From CAVVYA01 sp963752345 (lineage in GTDB: Bacteria; Pseudomonadota; Alphaproteobacteria; SMXQ01), in contig CAVVYA010000020.1 in assembly GCA_963752345.1 (NCBI GenBank), positions 289,000-352,999 on the forward strand: a stretch of 64,000 bases of DNA, in the 5' to 3' direction. Under the pieces are notes generated by a model. That model worked only from the letters and a program-made list of their open reading frames with translations. It was not told where the DNA came from and ran no database searches. A program made the position numbers and the translations under genes. Positions 18,701 to 27,026 of the stretch are shown here, one piece after another. The stretch's first letter is position 1. Every line of letters starts with the position of its first letter.

Positions 18701-19207
18701 GGCGGCTTCTTCCAGGATGAGGCGCCGTTCGGTCGGCTTGGCGGCGATCAGCTGGCCGACCTGGCCCTGGCTGACCAGCGCGGTCGAACGCGAGCCGGTG
18801 GCGGCGTCGGCGAACAGCAGCTGGACGTCGCGGGCGCGCGTCTCCGAGCCGTTGATGCGGTAGCTCGAGCCCTGGCCGCGCTCGATCCGCCGGGTGATCT
18901 CGAGCTCGTCATAGTCGTTGAACACCGCCGGCGCCTTGCGGTCGGAATTGTCGAGCACGATGGCGACTTCCGCCATGTTGCGCGCCGGCCGGTTGGCGGT
19001 GCCGCCGAAAATGACGTCGTCCATCTCGCCGCCGCGCAATTGGCGCGCCGAGTGTTCGCCCATCGCCCATTTCAGCGCGTCCACCAGATTGGACTTGCCG
19101 CAGCCGTTCGGTCCGACGACGCCGGTCAATCCGGGCTCGATCAGGAGCTCGGTCGGATCGACGAAGGACTTGAAGCCGGAGAGCCTGAGCTTGTTGAACT
19201 GAACCAA
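15746..19207 (-). CDS. smc: Chromosome segregation ATPase SMC
   Basis: 1153 residues, full length. Head N-part: FKSFVDPTELLIEPGLTG and Walker A GPNGCGKSN (about 32-40), Q-loop region VSQGQVGQLIAAKPTERR. Two long coiled-coil arms flank a hinge at about 500-640. Head C-part: signature LSLLSGGEKAL, Walker B ICVLDEVDAPLDD and TRFLVVTHH. SMC homodimers work with ScpA/ScpB in condensing and separating the chromosome. The start is TTG at 19207, at the conserved VQFNKLRLSGFKSF. It lies 18 bases after the dsbA-like gene, so the two are probably co-transcribed. Confidence 0.97.
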   Translation of the reverse strand: MVQFNKLRLSGFKSFVDPTELLIEPGLTGVVGPNGCGKSNLVDALKWAMGEHSARQLRGGEMDDVIFGGTANRPARNMAEVAIVLDNSDRKAPAVFNDYDELEITRRIERGQGSSYRINGSETRARDVQLLFADAATGSRSTALVSQGQVGQLIAAKPTERRLILEEAAGITGLYSRRHEAELRLRAAEANLTRLDDVIAAMEAQYQSLKKQARQASRYRNLSDHIRKAEAQLLHLRWAAAAKALDEATARHAAAETLVADLTREAGVAATAQAEAAASLPALREAESEAAAKLQRLLVARDQLAAEEARINAARQAAEQRLRQISSDTERERLRAQDADEAIARLDAELETLEEARASETAQIEEAQTNYDAARVAAADAEMHLAQATEEVAAIEARRKEIARRLGESESRHDRLTQRLTEATRERETAAAEAIDQAALAAAIAELDAARAALDAARAALASGETERAEADAAVRAMRDELQAAESEAARLRAEEKALRDLLAVSDSDLWPSLIDSLTVERGYETALGTALGDDLTAPADEAAPIHWRTLPPLDQILALPDGARPLSEVVGAPAALTRRLTQIGLVEDDAQGARLARDLQQGQRLVSKSGALWRWDGFTIAAGTPTAAAVRLAQRNRLEALRGEFEGAESKLNEVREKNRALRAAVETATERERQLREAARATERTLETARDTHAKLSQADAAASSKLAALEETLTGLASDLAEASAALDDARAAQAALPDDQAGRERVAELRAQLAELRATLAERQRARDLLEREAETRRNRVATIAHERQSWQARADHAVKQLDELTGRKQAVEAEIAELAARPQQIHDERMVLETHIEEAQGTRRQAADALAAGETAQATADRALRGIEHKLGEAREERVRSEGIVGQTQQLRTDLIERITEKLQCAPENLLDIAGVAEEDLPEQAAVEQKFERLVRERDTMGPVNLRADVEAQELEEKIGAMQAEREDLVKAIARLRQGINELNREGRERFLAAFEAVNIHFQELFTRLFGGGRAHLALTEAEDPLEAGLEIMASPPGKKLQILSLLSGGEKALTTTALLFAVFMTNPAPICVLDEVDAPLDDSNITRFCNLVEEIAHRASTRFLVVTHHRITMARMDRLFGVTMPERGVSQLVSVDLQGVGHLRAIA

Positions 19208-19225
19208 CGCGACCTCGTGAAATGG

Positions 19226-19924
19226 TTAGTTGGTGGCGCCGACCAGGGGATCGACGATCGACTTGATCTGTTCGGGTGTCAGCCCGCCGGAATATTTCGT
19301 GCCGTTGATGAAGAAGGTCGGCGTGGAGTTGACGCCCAGGCTCTTGTCGGCCTCGAGCGCGCTGTCCAGCACGGTCTTCTCGACCGCCTTGTTGGCCAGG
19401 CAGGCCTTGAAGTCGTCCTCGCTCATGCCGGCCTGGCGCGCGATGGCGGCGAGCGCCAGCAGCGGATCCTGGGCGGCCGCCCACTGCTGCTGGCGCGCGA
19501 ACAGGGTGCCGAGCAGGCCGAAATAGCGCATCGGTCCGGCGCAGTGCGGCAGCATGGCGGCGCGCAGCGCCAGCCCGTCGAGCGGGAAATCGCGGAACAC
19601 GAGCTTGACCGTGCCCTTGTCGATATAGTTTTCCTTGAGCATCGGCAGGCTGGTGGCATGGAAGGCCGCGCAGTGCGGACAGGTCAGCGAGGCATACTCG
19701 ATGACCGTGACCTTGGCCTCCGGGTTGCCCATGATCATGTCGCCGGGCCGCGCCTGGGTCGCCGCCGCGATCGAGCCCGCAGCCGGGCTGGCCGGCGCGC
19801 CGCCCGACGTCGAGCTCAGCACCGGGCCGCTCGGCACCTTGGGCTTGGCGAGCTGCTCATAGGCCGCCGCGCCGATCACGGCGACGACGGCCAAAACTGC
19901 TAAACCAACCAATATGTTCTTCAT
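19226..19924 (-). CDS. DsbA/thioredoxin-fold periplasmic oxidoreductase
   Basis: 232 residues. An N-terminal signal/anchor (ILVGLAVLAVVAVIGAAAY) is followed by a linker rich in Ser/Ala/Pro. The active site is YASLTCPHCAAFH (CPHC), and the cis-Pro loop is NSTPTFFING. It belongs to the single-domain DsbA/BdbD-like group that forms or shuffles disulfides in the periplasm. The ATG at 19924 follows GGAG by seven bases. An open frame continuing upstream to 20875 is the antisense of the DciA-mutY region and is rejected. The adjacency to smc and DciA is a conserved alphaproteobacterial arrangement as I recall it. Confidence 0.92.
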   Translation of the reverse strand: MKNILVGLAVLAVVAVIGAAAYEQLAKPKVPSGPVLSSTSGGAPASPAAGSIAAATQARPGDMIMGNPEAKVTVIEYASLTCPHCAAFHATSLPMLKENYIDKGTVKLVFRDFPLDGLALRAAMLPHCAGPMRYFGLLGTLFARQQQWAAAQDPLLALAAIARQAGMSEDDFKACLANKAVEKTVLDSALEADKSLGVNSTPTFFINGTKYSGGLTPEQIKSIVDPLVGATN

Positions 19925-20016
19925 TTCCAACTCCGGGCCACAAGATATAGCGTGTGGACCGCCCCTGTCCAGCCGGGCGGCACATGATCTGGGCAATTGA
20001 TTGTGGATAACCGATC

Positions 20017-20562
20017 TTACGATCCGCTCGCCCGGCCGGGGCCCTTGCGGATGCGCACGGCCCGGCCGAGCCGCTCCAGGGCGGCGCGCAGGGGTTCGTC
20101 GGGCACGCCCTCGGTCACCTGGCGCACGGCCGCGTTGGCCGACTCGTCTGTCTCGCCGCCATACATAGGTGTGGCCCGGCGCCCTGGCAAGCTTCGCGCG
20201 GCTTGGTCGCGCGCGGCGTCGAGCGGCGCGCGCACCACGCGGCCATGCTGGATGCGCAGCCGGCCGACCGCGTAATAGCCGAAGTAGCCGTTGATGCGCT
20301 CGATGACCTGGGGCTCGAGATGCTGCAGCTCCGGCGCGAAGGCGCTTTCGGTCACCACATGAAGCACGCCGGCGGTGCGCGCGCCGCGCGCGAAGGCGAT
20401 CTTCTCGGGCATGGTGTGGCGCGCCAGATGCTCGCCGACGATGGCCGGCCAGTCGGTCAGGATGCCGGCCTCGGCGAAGCCGCGTTTCTGGAAGATCGGC
20501 TTCGTCACCCGCGGCAGCATGCTGGCCAGGGCGTGGATTCCGCGGCGCTGCTGGTGGTCCAT
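20017..20562 (-). CDS. DciA (DUF721) replicative-helicase loader candidate
   Basis: 181 residues. The DUF721 core spans about 15-110: FQKRGFAEAGILTDWPAIVGEHLARHTMPEKI, then GVLHVVTESAFAPELQHLEP and INGYFGYYAVGRLRI. DciA is the ancestral loader of DnaB helicase in bacteria lacking DnaC. The C-terminal third is charged and less conserved. ATG at 20562 fits MDHQQRRGIHALASMLPR; an upstream start would run into the mutY leader. Divergent from mutY. Confidence 0.85.
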   Translation of the reverse strand: MDHQQRRGIHALASMLPRVTKPIFQKRGFAEAGILTDWPAIVGEHLARHTMPEKIAFARGARTAGVLHVVTESAFAPELQHLEPQVIERINGYFGYYAVGRLRIQHGRVVRAPLDAARDQAARSLPGRRATPMYGGETDESANAAVRQVTEGVPDEPLRAALERLGRAVRIRKGPGRASGS

Positions 20563-20780
20563 GCGGGGTCGGCTCCGAAGGCGGGTTGCGGCGATGCGGG
20601 GTTGCGTTATCGTAGCCGCCGATGGCCGGCAAGACAATCGACAGTCTCAACACGAGCGCGCGACGAACGCGCGATTCGGCGCCGCGCGCTTTACCAAACG
20701 AGCGCGCGAAAACCCCCGTGGCAGCGGCATCGGAGCCGCCTGCTGAGGAGATCGTGCTTAACCGGGCGCGTGGTTGCGGG

Positions 20781-22037
20781 ATGAAACGATCGGGCGGCGC
20801 CGAGGCGGCGAAAGTGGAACCTACGGTGACTCGTTCGCCCCGCCGCCGGCCCGCCGCGCCAGCGTCGCCCGGCACGCCGGCACGGCCTGCGGACCTCGGC
20901 GGCCCATCATCCGCTCTGCGCGAACCCGGCGCGGTCTCGTCGCCGCTGCTGATCCCAGAGGCGGTTTCCGCGCCGCTGTTGCGATGGTACGACCGGCACC
21001 GCCGGGTGCTGCCGTGGCGCGCCCTGCCCGGCGAGGCGGCCGACCCCTATAAGGTGTGGCTGTCGGAGATCATGCTGCAGCAGACCACGGTCGCCGCGGT
21101 CGGGCCCTATTTCCAGGCCTTTCTCGCGCGCTGGCCGACGGTGCGCGACCTCGCCGCCGCGCCGATCGAGGAGCTGCTCGCCGCCTGGGCCGGGCTCGGC
21201 TATTACGCCCGCGCGCGCAACCTGCACAAATGCGCCGAGGCCATCGTGCGCGACCATGGCGGGCGCTTCCCCGACAGCGAGGACGGCTTGCGCGCGCTGC
21301 CCGGCATCGGCGGCTATACGGCGGGCGCCATCGCCGCCATCGCCTTCGACCGCAAGGCCGCCGCCGTCGACGGCAATGTCGAGCGCGTGGTGGCGCGGCT
21401 GTTCGCCGTGACCACGCCCTTGCCCGCCGCCAAGCCCGCGCTGCGCGCGCTCACCGCCGAACTGGTGCCCGACCGGCGCGCCGGCGATTTCGCCCAGGCC
21501 ATGATGGATCTCGGCGCCACCATCTGCACGCCGCGCAAGCCGGCCTGCGTGCTCTGCCCGCTGAACGAGGGCTGTGAAGCGCGCCGGCTCGGCATCGCCG
21601 CCGATCTGCCCAAGCGCGCGGAGAAAAGAAGCGCCCGCTGCGCAAGGCGCTCGCCTTCTGGATCGAGCGCGCGGGCGCGGACGGCGCGATCGAGGTGATG
21701 CTGCGCCGCCGCCCGCCCAGAGGACTGCTCGGCGGCATGCTGGAAATTCCGGTGACCGACTGGAAACACGACGCCGATGCGGGCGAGGCGGCCGCGCTCG
21801 CCCAGGCGCCGGCCTTCGCGCCGAAGCTCGCGGCGCGAGCCTGGCGCGTGCTGCCCGGCATCGTGCGCCACGGCTTCACCCATTTCGAGCTCGAGACCAC
21901 CGTGTTGGCCGCGCGCGTCGGCGAAAGACGCGACGGCGCCCACGGACGCCATCTGGTGGCCGCGCGACAGGCTCGATTCCGCCGGCCTGCCGACGGTGAT
22001 GTGGAAGGTCGCCAAGCATATGGCGGAGCGGGGCTGA
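20781..22037 (+). CDS. mutY: Adenine DNA glycosylase MutY (two apparent frameshifts)
   Basis: MutY removes adenine mispaired with 8-oxoguanine. Clear motifs are VLPWRALPGE, KVWLSEIMLQQTTVAAV, LPGIGGYTAGAIAAIAF (helix-hairpin-helix), AVDGNVERVVARLF with the catalytic-region Asp, and the cluster CTPRKPACVLCPLNEGC. The C-terminal NUDT1-like domain needs two corrections: one A missing at about 21627 (GAGAAAAGAAG) moves to RPLRKALAFWIERAGADG, and one extra base at about 21930 moves to DAIWWPRDRLDSAGLPTVM. ATG at 20781 is tentative; an open frame reaches 20622, but the first 50 residues before SAPLLRWYDRHRR are low-complexity either way. Confidence 0.88.
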
Positions 22038-22083
22038 CACTCGCTCTCACACGATGTGTTCGTCCACGATCTGTTCGGCATGG

Positions 22084-22140
22084 CCGACAAATAGGCCGCC
22101 GACACAGAGGTCCGCCGACAAATAGGCCGCCGACAAATAG
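22084..22140. repeat. Short tandem repeat, CCGACAAATAGGCCG unit
   Basis: CCGACAAATAGGCCG occurs at 22084-22098 and 22115-22129, with a third partial copy, CCGACAAATAG, at 22130-22140. GCCGCCGACAC at 22095-22105 is a further degenerate copy. It directly follows mutY. Confidence 0.7.
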
Positions 22141-22202
22141 ATGCTCATGGCCAGCGTCTAGATCCTATGGCCAGCGTCGCACCGACTCGAAGCAAAATAG
22201 AT

Positions 22203-22297
22203 CGTCACCCCCGACTTGGTCCGGGCCCATTGGTCGATGGCGGGCGCTCGGGCGCTTGCACCTATCGTATGGACCCCGGATCAAGTCCGGGGTGACG
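22203..22297. repeat. 95-bp palindromic element, type 1, copy A
   Basis: Starts CGTCACCCCCGACTTGGTCC and ends with the inverse GGATCAAGTCCGGGGTGACG. The centre holds GCGCTCGGGCGC. It has the same length and internal layout as copies B (30011-30105) and C (30472-30565), so it is a discrete BIME/REP-like unit. Confidence 0.85.
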
Positions 22298-22390
22298 GCT
22301 TTTATGCAGGCTTCATTCGTTCTGGGCATGTCGATGACGGCTTTTATGCCGGCTTCGTTCGTTCTGGCATGTCGATGACGGCTTTTTACA
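22294..22390. repeat. Direct tandem repeat, ~42-bp unit
   Basis: Unit GACGGCTTTTATGC..GGCTTC.TTCGTTCTGG..CATGTCGAT at 22294-22335 and 22336-22376, then a third start GACGGCTTTTTACA. The first copy begins in the last bases of the palindromic element, suggesting the repeat grew from its edge. Confidence 0.75.
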
Positions 22391-22734
22391 CAGAACCGTC
22401 CGCTATCCGGTTCCGCTTCGCTCGGACCTCTGCCGCGCGTGGATGGTTTTAAGGCGAAGGTGCGCCGCAGCTTGCGACGGCTGGCGGGACGCGCGCCATC
22501 ATCCTGGCGAGGCGAGATGACCCCCGGACCTGACGAGACGGGAGACTGGAGCCGGCCCGGCGAGCCGGAGCGCGGGCATGGGGAGCCGGAGCGCGCGCGC
22601 CATCCCGCGGCTGCCGGTAGTCCGGGGGCGCGGAGGACGCGGCGCAGCGCGCCGGCTCCGCTCATGCTCTACGAGCCGCCCCGCATCACCACCCTCATGG
22701 CTTTGCCGAGCCGGCCCGCGTCGCCACCTCCGCC

Positions 22735-23295
22735 GTGCTCGAAGATCTGCTGCGCCGCGCGCCGCCCGACCGGGTGACGCTGGAATGGATCATCGCCAAC
22801 CTGCGCGAGCGCTCGTTCGGCGTCGTCATCCTGATGCTGGCGCTGATCGGGCTGCTGCCCGGCGCCTCGCTGCCGATCGCGATCCTGCTGCCGGTGCCGG
22901 CGGTGCAGCTCATCCTGGCGCGGCCCGAGCCCCGGCTGCCGCGCTTCATCGCCAACCGCCGCGTCGCGGTGGCGCGCCTCGCCCGCCTTGTCGCGCGCGT
23001 GGCGCCCGTGCTGCGCCGGCTCGAGCGCGTGGTGCGGCCGCGCTGGCTCGCCGAGTTCGCCGCCACCGAGCGCATCGTCGGCGTCACCATCCTGCTGATG
23101 GCGGCCTCGATGTTCTCGCCGTTCCCGTTCAGCCATGTCATCCCGCTGCTCGTCACCATGCTGATCGCGGTCGCCTATCTCGAGGACGACGGCCTGCTGC
23201 TCTGCATCGCGCTGGTCGCGGCCGTGGTGTCGCTGGCGATCACCGCCGCCGCGCTGTGGGGCACGGTCGCGGCCTGGATGCTGATCGAGGGCTGA
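22735..23295 (+). CDS. ExoD-like exopolysaccharide synthesis membrane protein
   Basis: 186 residues. The N-terminal part (RVTLEWIIANLRERSFGVVILMLALIGLLPG) is the ExoD signature; later hydrophobic spans lie at about 35-55, 117-140 and 142-180. ExoD was named for exopolysaccharide effects and alkali sensitivity in rhizobia; its biochemistry is not settled. The start is taken as GTG at 22735 (VLEDLLRRAPPDR). The upstream in-frame sequence is open but has no start codon, so a little N-terminal sequence could be missing through a frame error. Confidence 0.82.
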   Translation: MLEDLLRRAPPDRVTLEWIIANLRERSFGVVILMLALIGLLPGASLPIAILLPVPAVQLILARPEPRLPRFIANRRVAVARLARLVARVAPVLRRLERVVRPRWLAEFAATERIVGVTILLMAASMFSPFPFSHVIPLLVTMLIAVAYLEDDGLLLCIALVAAVVSLAITAAALWGTVAAWMLIEG

Positions 23296-23531
23296 TATCG
23301 AAGGGTGGGCTGGCAAGAGGCGCGCGTCACGCGGTGGAGACTATCGTCGCGCTTCTCAGCCGGCATCACCACGGTTTCGAGATAGGTGGCCAGGCGTTCG
23401 TAATTGGCGGCGACGCCGTACAGCCAGCGGCGGGCATCGGGCGCCTGCATGCCGTCGGCGATGGTGCGGGCTTCCTCGGCGCGCAGCCGAAGCTGACCGA
23501 TGCGGTCTTCGATGGGACGGGAACTCGCCAT
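23175..23531 (-). CDS. Small hypothetical protein with Rhizobiales-type helical motif
   Basis: 118 codons; the first 55 or so look real: MASSRPIEDRIGQLRLRAEE, then RTIADGMQAPDARRWLYGVAANYERLATYLE. This helical pattern (two charged helices with ADGM and ARR..L) recurs in small Bradyrhizobium-group proteins of unknown function, by my recollection. The rest (from about residue 60) overlaps the exoD 3' end in antisense and is probably read-through after a frame error. No function is proposed. Confidence 0.5.
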   Translation of the reverse strand: MASSRPIEDRIGQLRLRAEEARTIADGMQAPDARRWLYGVAANYERLATYLETVVMPAEKRDDSLHRVTRASCQPTLRYQPSISIQAATVPHSAAAVIASDTTAATSAMQSSRPSSSR

Positions 23532-23854
23532 CCACGCGCCTTGCGATATCGGGGCGGGAGCGCGGGCAACTCCTCTTCGGGGAGCAGGCGGGTCTCTCAG
23601 CCGCCGGCGCCCAGGGAGAGGGTCGGGCCGGCGATGGCCATGGCTTAGCCCCGCCGGCCGGCCGGCCGCAAAGGACAATATTGTGTCAGTGGCATTCTTG
23701 TGTCACAGCCAGCCGCGCCTCGGCCGTGGGACGGTGCCATTGTCGGGCGCGCCGGCTCTACGATGTCTAGTCTAATCTAGAACTAACCGCGCGTGCCGCC
23801 GGACCGCCTGCGCGGGTGACCGGACGGCGGGACGGGTCCAGGCGGCACTGTCTG

Positions 23855-24679
23855 TCACGACGGCCTGACCACCGCTGGCCGATATCCGTGACCGCTGTCC
23901 GACGGCGGGCGGCCCCGGGTGCCCGGCCGCCACGCCGTCGCCGGATTGGCCGGCTTCTCGCTCCACTCGCGGCCGTCGAGCGTGCGCCCGTTCGATTTCG
24001 GCCGCGGCCCGCCCCATTGCTTGAAGAACAGCCTGGTGCCGGCGGCGACGCACTGGTCGCGGATGTCGCGCACCCAGGCGGGATCGAGCGGCCGGGCGCG
24101 CGGCCCGCTCTCGCCGCCGACGATCGCCCAGTGGATGCCGCTGAGGTCGAGATTGGGAATCGGCCCGAGCAGCGGCTCGATGGAGAGGAAGCGGATGGCG
24201 GCGGGTGCGGCGCGCAGATGCGCCACGCGCGACAGTTGCTGCGCATTCTCGAGCGACACGCCGCACCAGATGTTGCCCGGCGCCGGGCTGACGCCGTTGA
24301 CCGCCGCGCCGTAACGCCGGCGCATGAAATCGCGCATCAGGCTGCTGCGCTTGGTCAGCACCTGGAAGGTGTGCCAGTGGGCGCGCTCCATGGTCTCGAA
24401 CACCTGCTCGATGAAGCGCACGGGGATGTCCTTGTGGAACAGGTCGCTCATGGAATTGACGAAGATCGAGCGCGGCCGCTTCCAGGCGAGCGGCTGGGCC
24501 AGGCGCTCGGGCCGCAGCGTCAGGTCGAATCCGGTGATGAAGGGATGGTCGGGCACGCCGCGGAAGCGCTCGGAGAAGCGCTCGGCATAGCAATTGTCGC
24601 AGCCCGGGCTGATCTTGGTGCAGCCGGTGACCGGATTCCAGGTCGCATCGGTCCATTCGATCGCGGTGGCGTCGGCCAT
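23855..24679 (-). CDS. DUF5131 (phage Gp37/Gp68-like) cysteine-motif protein
   Basis: 274 residues. MADATAIEWTDATWNPVTG begins the domain, followed by the Cys motif GCTKISPGCDNCYAERF (C-x6-C-x2-C), which resembles a radical-SAM-type cluster site. Then come FVNSMSDLFHKDIP, FQVLTKRSSLMRDF, NIWCGVSLEN, FLSIEPLLGPI, WAIVGGESG and FFKQWGG, all hallmarks of this family. Gp37/Gp68 proteins occur in phages and bacterial accessory regions; the reaction is not established. ATG at 24679 is preferred over longer upstream starts because the family begins there. Its neighbour at 25054-25500 is a DUF488 protein, a pairing I consider meaningful. Confidence 0.88.
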   Translation of the reverse strand: MADATAIEWTDATWNPVTGCTKISPGCDNCYAERFSERFRGVPDHPFITGFDLTLRPERLAQPLAWKRPRSIFVNSMSDLFHKDIPVRFIEQVFETMERAHWHTFQVLTKRSSLMRDFMRRRYGAAVNGVSPAPGNIWCGVSLENAQQLSRVAHLRAAPAAIRFLSIEPLLGPIPNLDLSGIHWAIVGGESGPRARPLDPAWVRDIRDQCVAAGTRLFFKQWGGPRPKSNGRTLDGREWSEKPANPATAWRPGTRGRPPSDSGHGYRPAVVRPS

Positions 24680-25053
24680 GGCGGTGTGCGTGTCCCTGCG
24701 AGGGATTGGGAGAGAGCGGCGGGATGAAACGCCACGGAACGCACGCGCAAACGCTCGATCCACCGGCTAGATGGGGAGAGCACATGCAGCAGCGTTCCGT
24801 GACGAGAGATAGATGGTGCGGATGAGGCGGAATTCAAGAGACGGTCTCGGACGATGCGCCACCCTTCCCCTCAACCGTCATGGCCCGACTTGGTGGGCCA
24901 TCTCAGGCGGGCGTCGGGCCACTCCCACATCACCACGATTCGTCATGGCCCGATTTAGTCGGGCCATCCACGTTCTGTTGCGGCGTCGGTCAAAGACAAG
25001 TCGTGGATGGCCGCAACAAGTGCGGCCATGACGAGAGGGCAAATGCAGCGCCC
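24680..25053. other. Intergenic region with palindromic repeats
   Basis: Holds half of a type 2 palindrome (CGTCATGGCCCGACTTGG near 24878) and a full copy at 24941-25033. No gene was recognised. Confidence 0.6.
24941..25033. repeat. Palindromic element, type 2, copy G
   Basis: Begins CGTCATGGCCCGATTTAGTC and ends AAGTGCGGCCATGACG, with CCATCCACGTTCTGTTG mirrored by CAAGTCGTGGATGG. Same architecture as the element at 28962-29070. Confidence 0.8.
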
Positions 25054-25500
25054 CTACAAATGCGTCACCGCCAGCGCGCCATCCCACTTCTCGTTGAGAT
25101 AGTCGCACACCAGCTTGCGGTGGCAGTGGTGCGGCAGATGCTCGGAGCACAGCAGGCACGCGCCGTCGAACAGCGCGCGCGGCAGCCGCTCCTCGATGCG
25201 GCGCTCCGCCATCAGCGCGAGAAAGTGCTGCGCATAATCCTCCCACTTGCCCTTGCCGCTCTTGTAGGGCCGCAGGATCTCGTCGGTCGGCGCGAGCAGC
25301 GGCTCGTGCACGTAATCCATGCCGCCGATGACGCGCAGGAACCAGGCGAGATTGTCGGCCTTGGCGAACCCGGCGAGCTGCGAGGTGTTATGCAGCCGCA
25401 CATCGACCACCCGCTTCACCTGCGCGGCGCGCAGCCGCTCGAAGAAATGCTCGGCGGTGGTTTTGGTGAAGCCGATGGTGGCGACGGGGAGGACGGGCAT
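25054..25500 (-). CDS. DUF488 family protein
   Basis: 148 residues from ATG at 25500 (MPVLPVATIGFTKTTAEHFF); three extra codons are possible from 25509. DUF488 features: VVDVRLHNTSQLAGFAK near the N terminus and the C-terminal LLCSEHLPHHCHRKLVCDYL, with conserved Cys and His. The family is widespread and uncharacterised, and often found near DNA repair or defence genes. It lies beside the DUF5131 gene on the same strand, separated by repeats, so co-transcription is uncertain. Confidence 0.85.
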   Translation of the reverse strand: MPVLPVATIGFTKTTAEHFFERLRAAQVKRVVDVRLHNTSQLAGFAKADNLAWFLRVIGGMDYVHEPLLAPTDEILRPYKSGKGKWEDYAQHFLALMAERRIEERLPRALFDGACLLCSEHLPHHCHRKLVCDYLNEKWDGALAVTHL

Positions 25501-25573
25501 CGAATGCATGTGGACGCAAACATTCGGCTGTTCAAGATATCTGAAATATGGGTAGGCGGTCTAGGAGACCATC

Positions 25574-26953
25574 CTACGGCCGTTGGCACTCGGAATCCCG
25601 GAGGAACGCGCTCACCAAGTCGGAAAGAGCAGCATTTCCGGCATCTTCGAAAAGTCGTTCCGACATTGTCAGCGCCTCGCATTCCTTTGCGGAATCGCCG
25701 CTCGCCCGGAAGACATGCGCGAGGGACAAGTAGTCAGATGCGACTTCTTCCTTAAGCCCCAACTCCTCCCCAATTTTCACAGCTTTTTTGAGTAGGTCAG
25801 CAGCCTTGGCATGGTTTCCTTCGTCTGCATGGAGGGAACCGAGAGCGCTGGAGGTCATTGCCATGCCGCTCCTGTTGCTCACTTCTTCATAGATTGTCAG
25901 CGCCTTCTCGTAGAAGGCCTCTCCTGCCTCAAAGTTGCCCCAAGTCACATGAAGCTTGCCCAGATTGTAGTAATTTGCGGCTAGTCCTATCTTCCGATTC
26001 ATCTCCTCGTTCAGCGCGAGGGCTTTGCGATAGAAGGCCTCCGCGTTGCTCCAATCGTTTCGCGATTCTGCCACATAGCCAAGGCGGCCATTCGCGATAG
26101 CCGTCCCGATCTTGTCTCCAAGCTCTTCGCTTAGTGTCAGGGATTTTACAAACAGAGCTTCAGCTTCTGCGAGAGTGCGGATTCCTTCGTCCATTGTTTG
26201 GGTATCGACGGAAGCGATTGGGATGCCTTTCTCCGGATCCTGTGGTTCGCTGGTTGCGTTGAATGCGACCTGGAATGCATTTCGCTGCGCCATATCGCTT
26301 CGGTCTAAGTAGACATCGCCCAAAGCCGCGCAAGTGCTTGCTATTCTCGCCTTGTCGCCCTGAGCCTCATCGATTGCCAAAGCTTTTCTGAGCAAGTCTT
26401 CGGCGTGATTTAGGTTGCCGCGCGAGCGAAAGAGGATGCCGAGGTAGCGGGACTGGACTGCAATCCCTGCGTTGTGCCCAATCTCCTCGCTCAGCGCCAG
26501 GGACCTTTCATGCAGTTCCTGAGCCTTAGCGTGCTCGTCACGCGCTCGATAAAGAGCGCCGAGCTCACCGTAAGCTTCCGCCAGCGCGATGTTGTTGGAC
26601 GTTTTCTGAGCGAGAAGGATCGCGCGTTCGAGCGCATCCTTCGCACCCGCTATGTCACCGATACGGCGCAGGAGAAGCGCGAGCTGAGTCCACGCTATCG
26701 GTTCGTCGGGATCGAGCTCGGTCGCCTCACGATAAAATTTCAGTGCCTTTGTCGTATCGGAGTGAAAGGCCGCAGCGCCGGTCTGACGGGCAGTGACCGC
26801 GGCCGCCCGGTCCGTGGAGCCCTGGATTGCGCAGTTGGTAAGCAAGGAAAGAATCCAAACGGTCGTAGCTGCGAACATGGCGGCCGCGGCCGAGCGTTTC
26901 TGCCATACAGAAAGCGAGCGTTTTCTCAAGGCAGCCCGCCACCTCATGCTCAC
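25574..26953 (-). CDS. TPR-repeat protein with N-terminal membrane anchor
   Basis: 459 residues. A hydrophobic segment at about 22-42 (AAAAMFAATTVWILSLLTNC) could be a membrane anchor or a signal; the Cys may be a lipidation site. The rest is about eight tetratricopeptide repeats of the Kinesin-light-chain style: LAEAYGELGALYRARDEH, GIAVQSRYLGILFRSRGN, LAANYYNLGKLHVTWGNF, GMAMTSSALGSLHADEGN and EVASDYLSLAHVFRASGD. It is probably a scaffold; no enzymatic domain is visible. Its GC content is lower than its neighbours, which hints at acquisition. Monocistronic. Confidence 0.85.
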   Translation of the reverse strand: MSMRWRAALRKRSLSVWQKRSAAAAMFAATTVWILSLLTNCAIQGSTDRAAAVTARQTGAAAFHSDTTKALKFYREATELDPDEPIAWTQLALLLRRIGDIAGAKDALERAILLAQKTSNNIALAEAYGELGALYRARDEHAKAQELHERSLALSEEIGHNAGIAVQSRYLGILFRSRGNLNHAEDLLRKALAIDEAQGDKARIASTCAALGDVYLDRSDMAQRNAFQVAFNATSEPQDPEKGIPIASVDTQTMDEGIRTLAEAEALFVKSLTLSEELGDKIGTAIANGRLGYVAESRNDWSNAEAFYRKALALNEEMNRKIGLAANYYNLGKLHVTWGNFEAGEAFYEKALTIYEEVSNRSGMAMTSSALGSLHADEGNHAKAADLLKKAVKIGEELGLKEEVASDYLSLAHVFRASGDSAKECEALTMSERLFEDAGNAALSDLVSAFLRDSECQRP

Positions 26954-27026
26954 CTCCCCAGCGTGCGCCGCACAGGGCTCATACTACAGCATGAACGCAG
27001 ACGCTCATGGGGTACCCCCGGTTGTC

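Larger units (their letters stand above)
22038..22734. other. Repeat-rich intergenic region
   Basis: About 700 bases with no supported gene. It contains a short tandem repeat (22084-22140), a 95-bp palindromic element (22203-22297) and a 42-bp direct repeat (22294-22390). Open frames here encode mainly repeat translations (TPDQVRGD) and are not real. 22441-22734 is GC-rich with nothing recognised. Confidence 0.6.

Noticed and set aside
19226..20875. A 549-codon frame extending the DsbA-like protein upstream
   Set aside because: The upstream part is antisense to DciA and mutY and is Arg/Pro-rich nonsense; the signal peptide starts at 19924.
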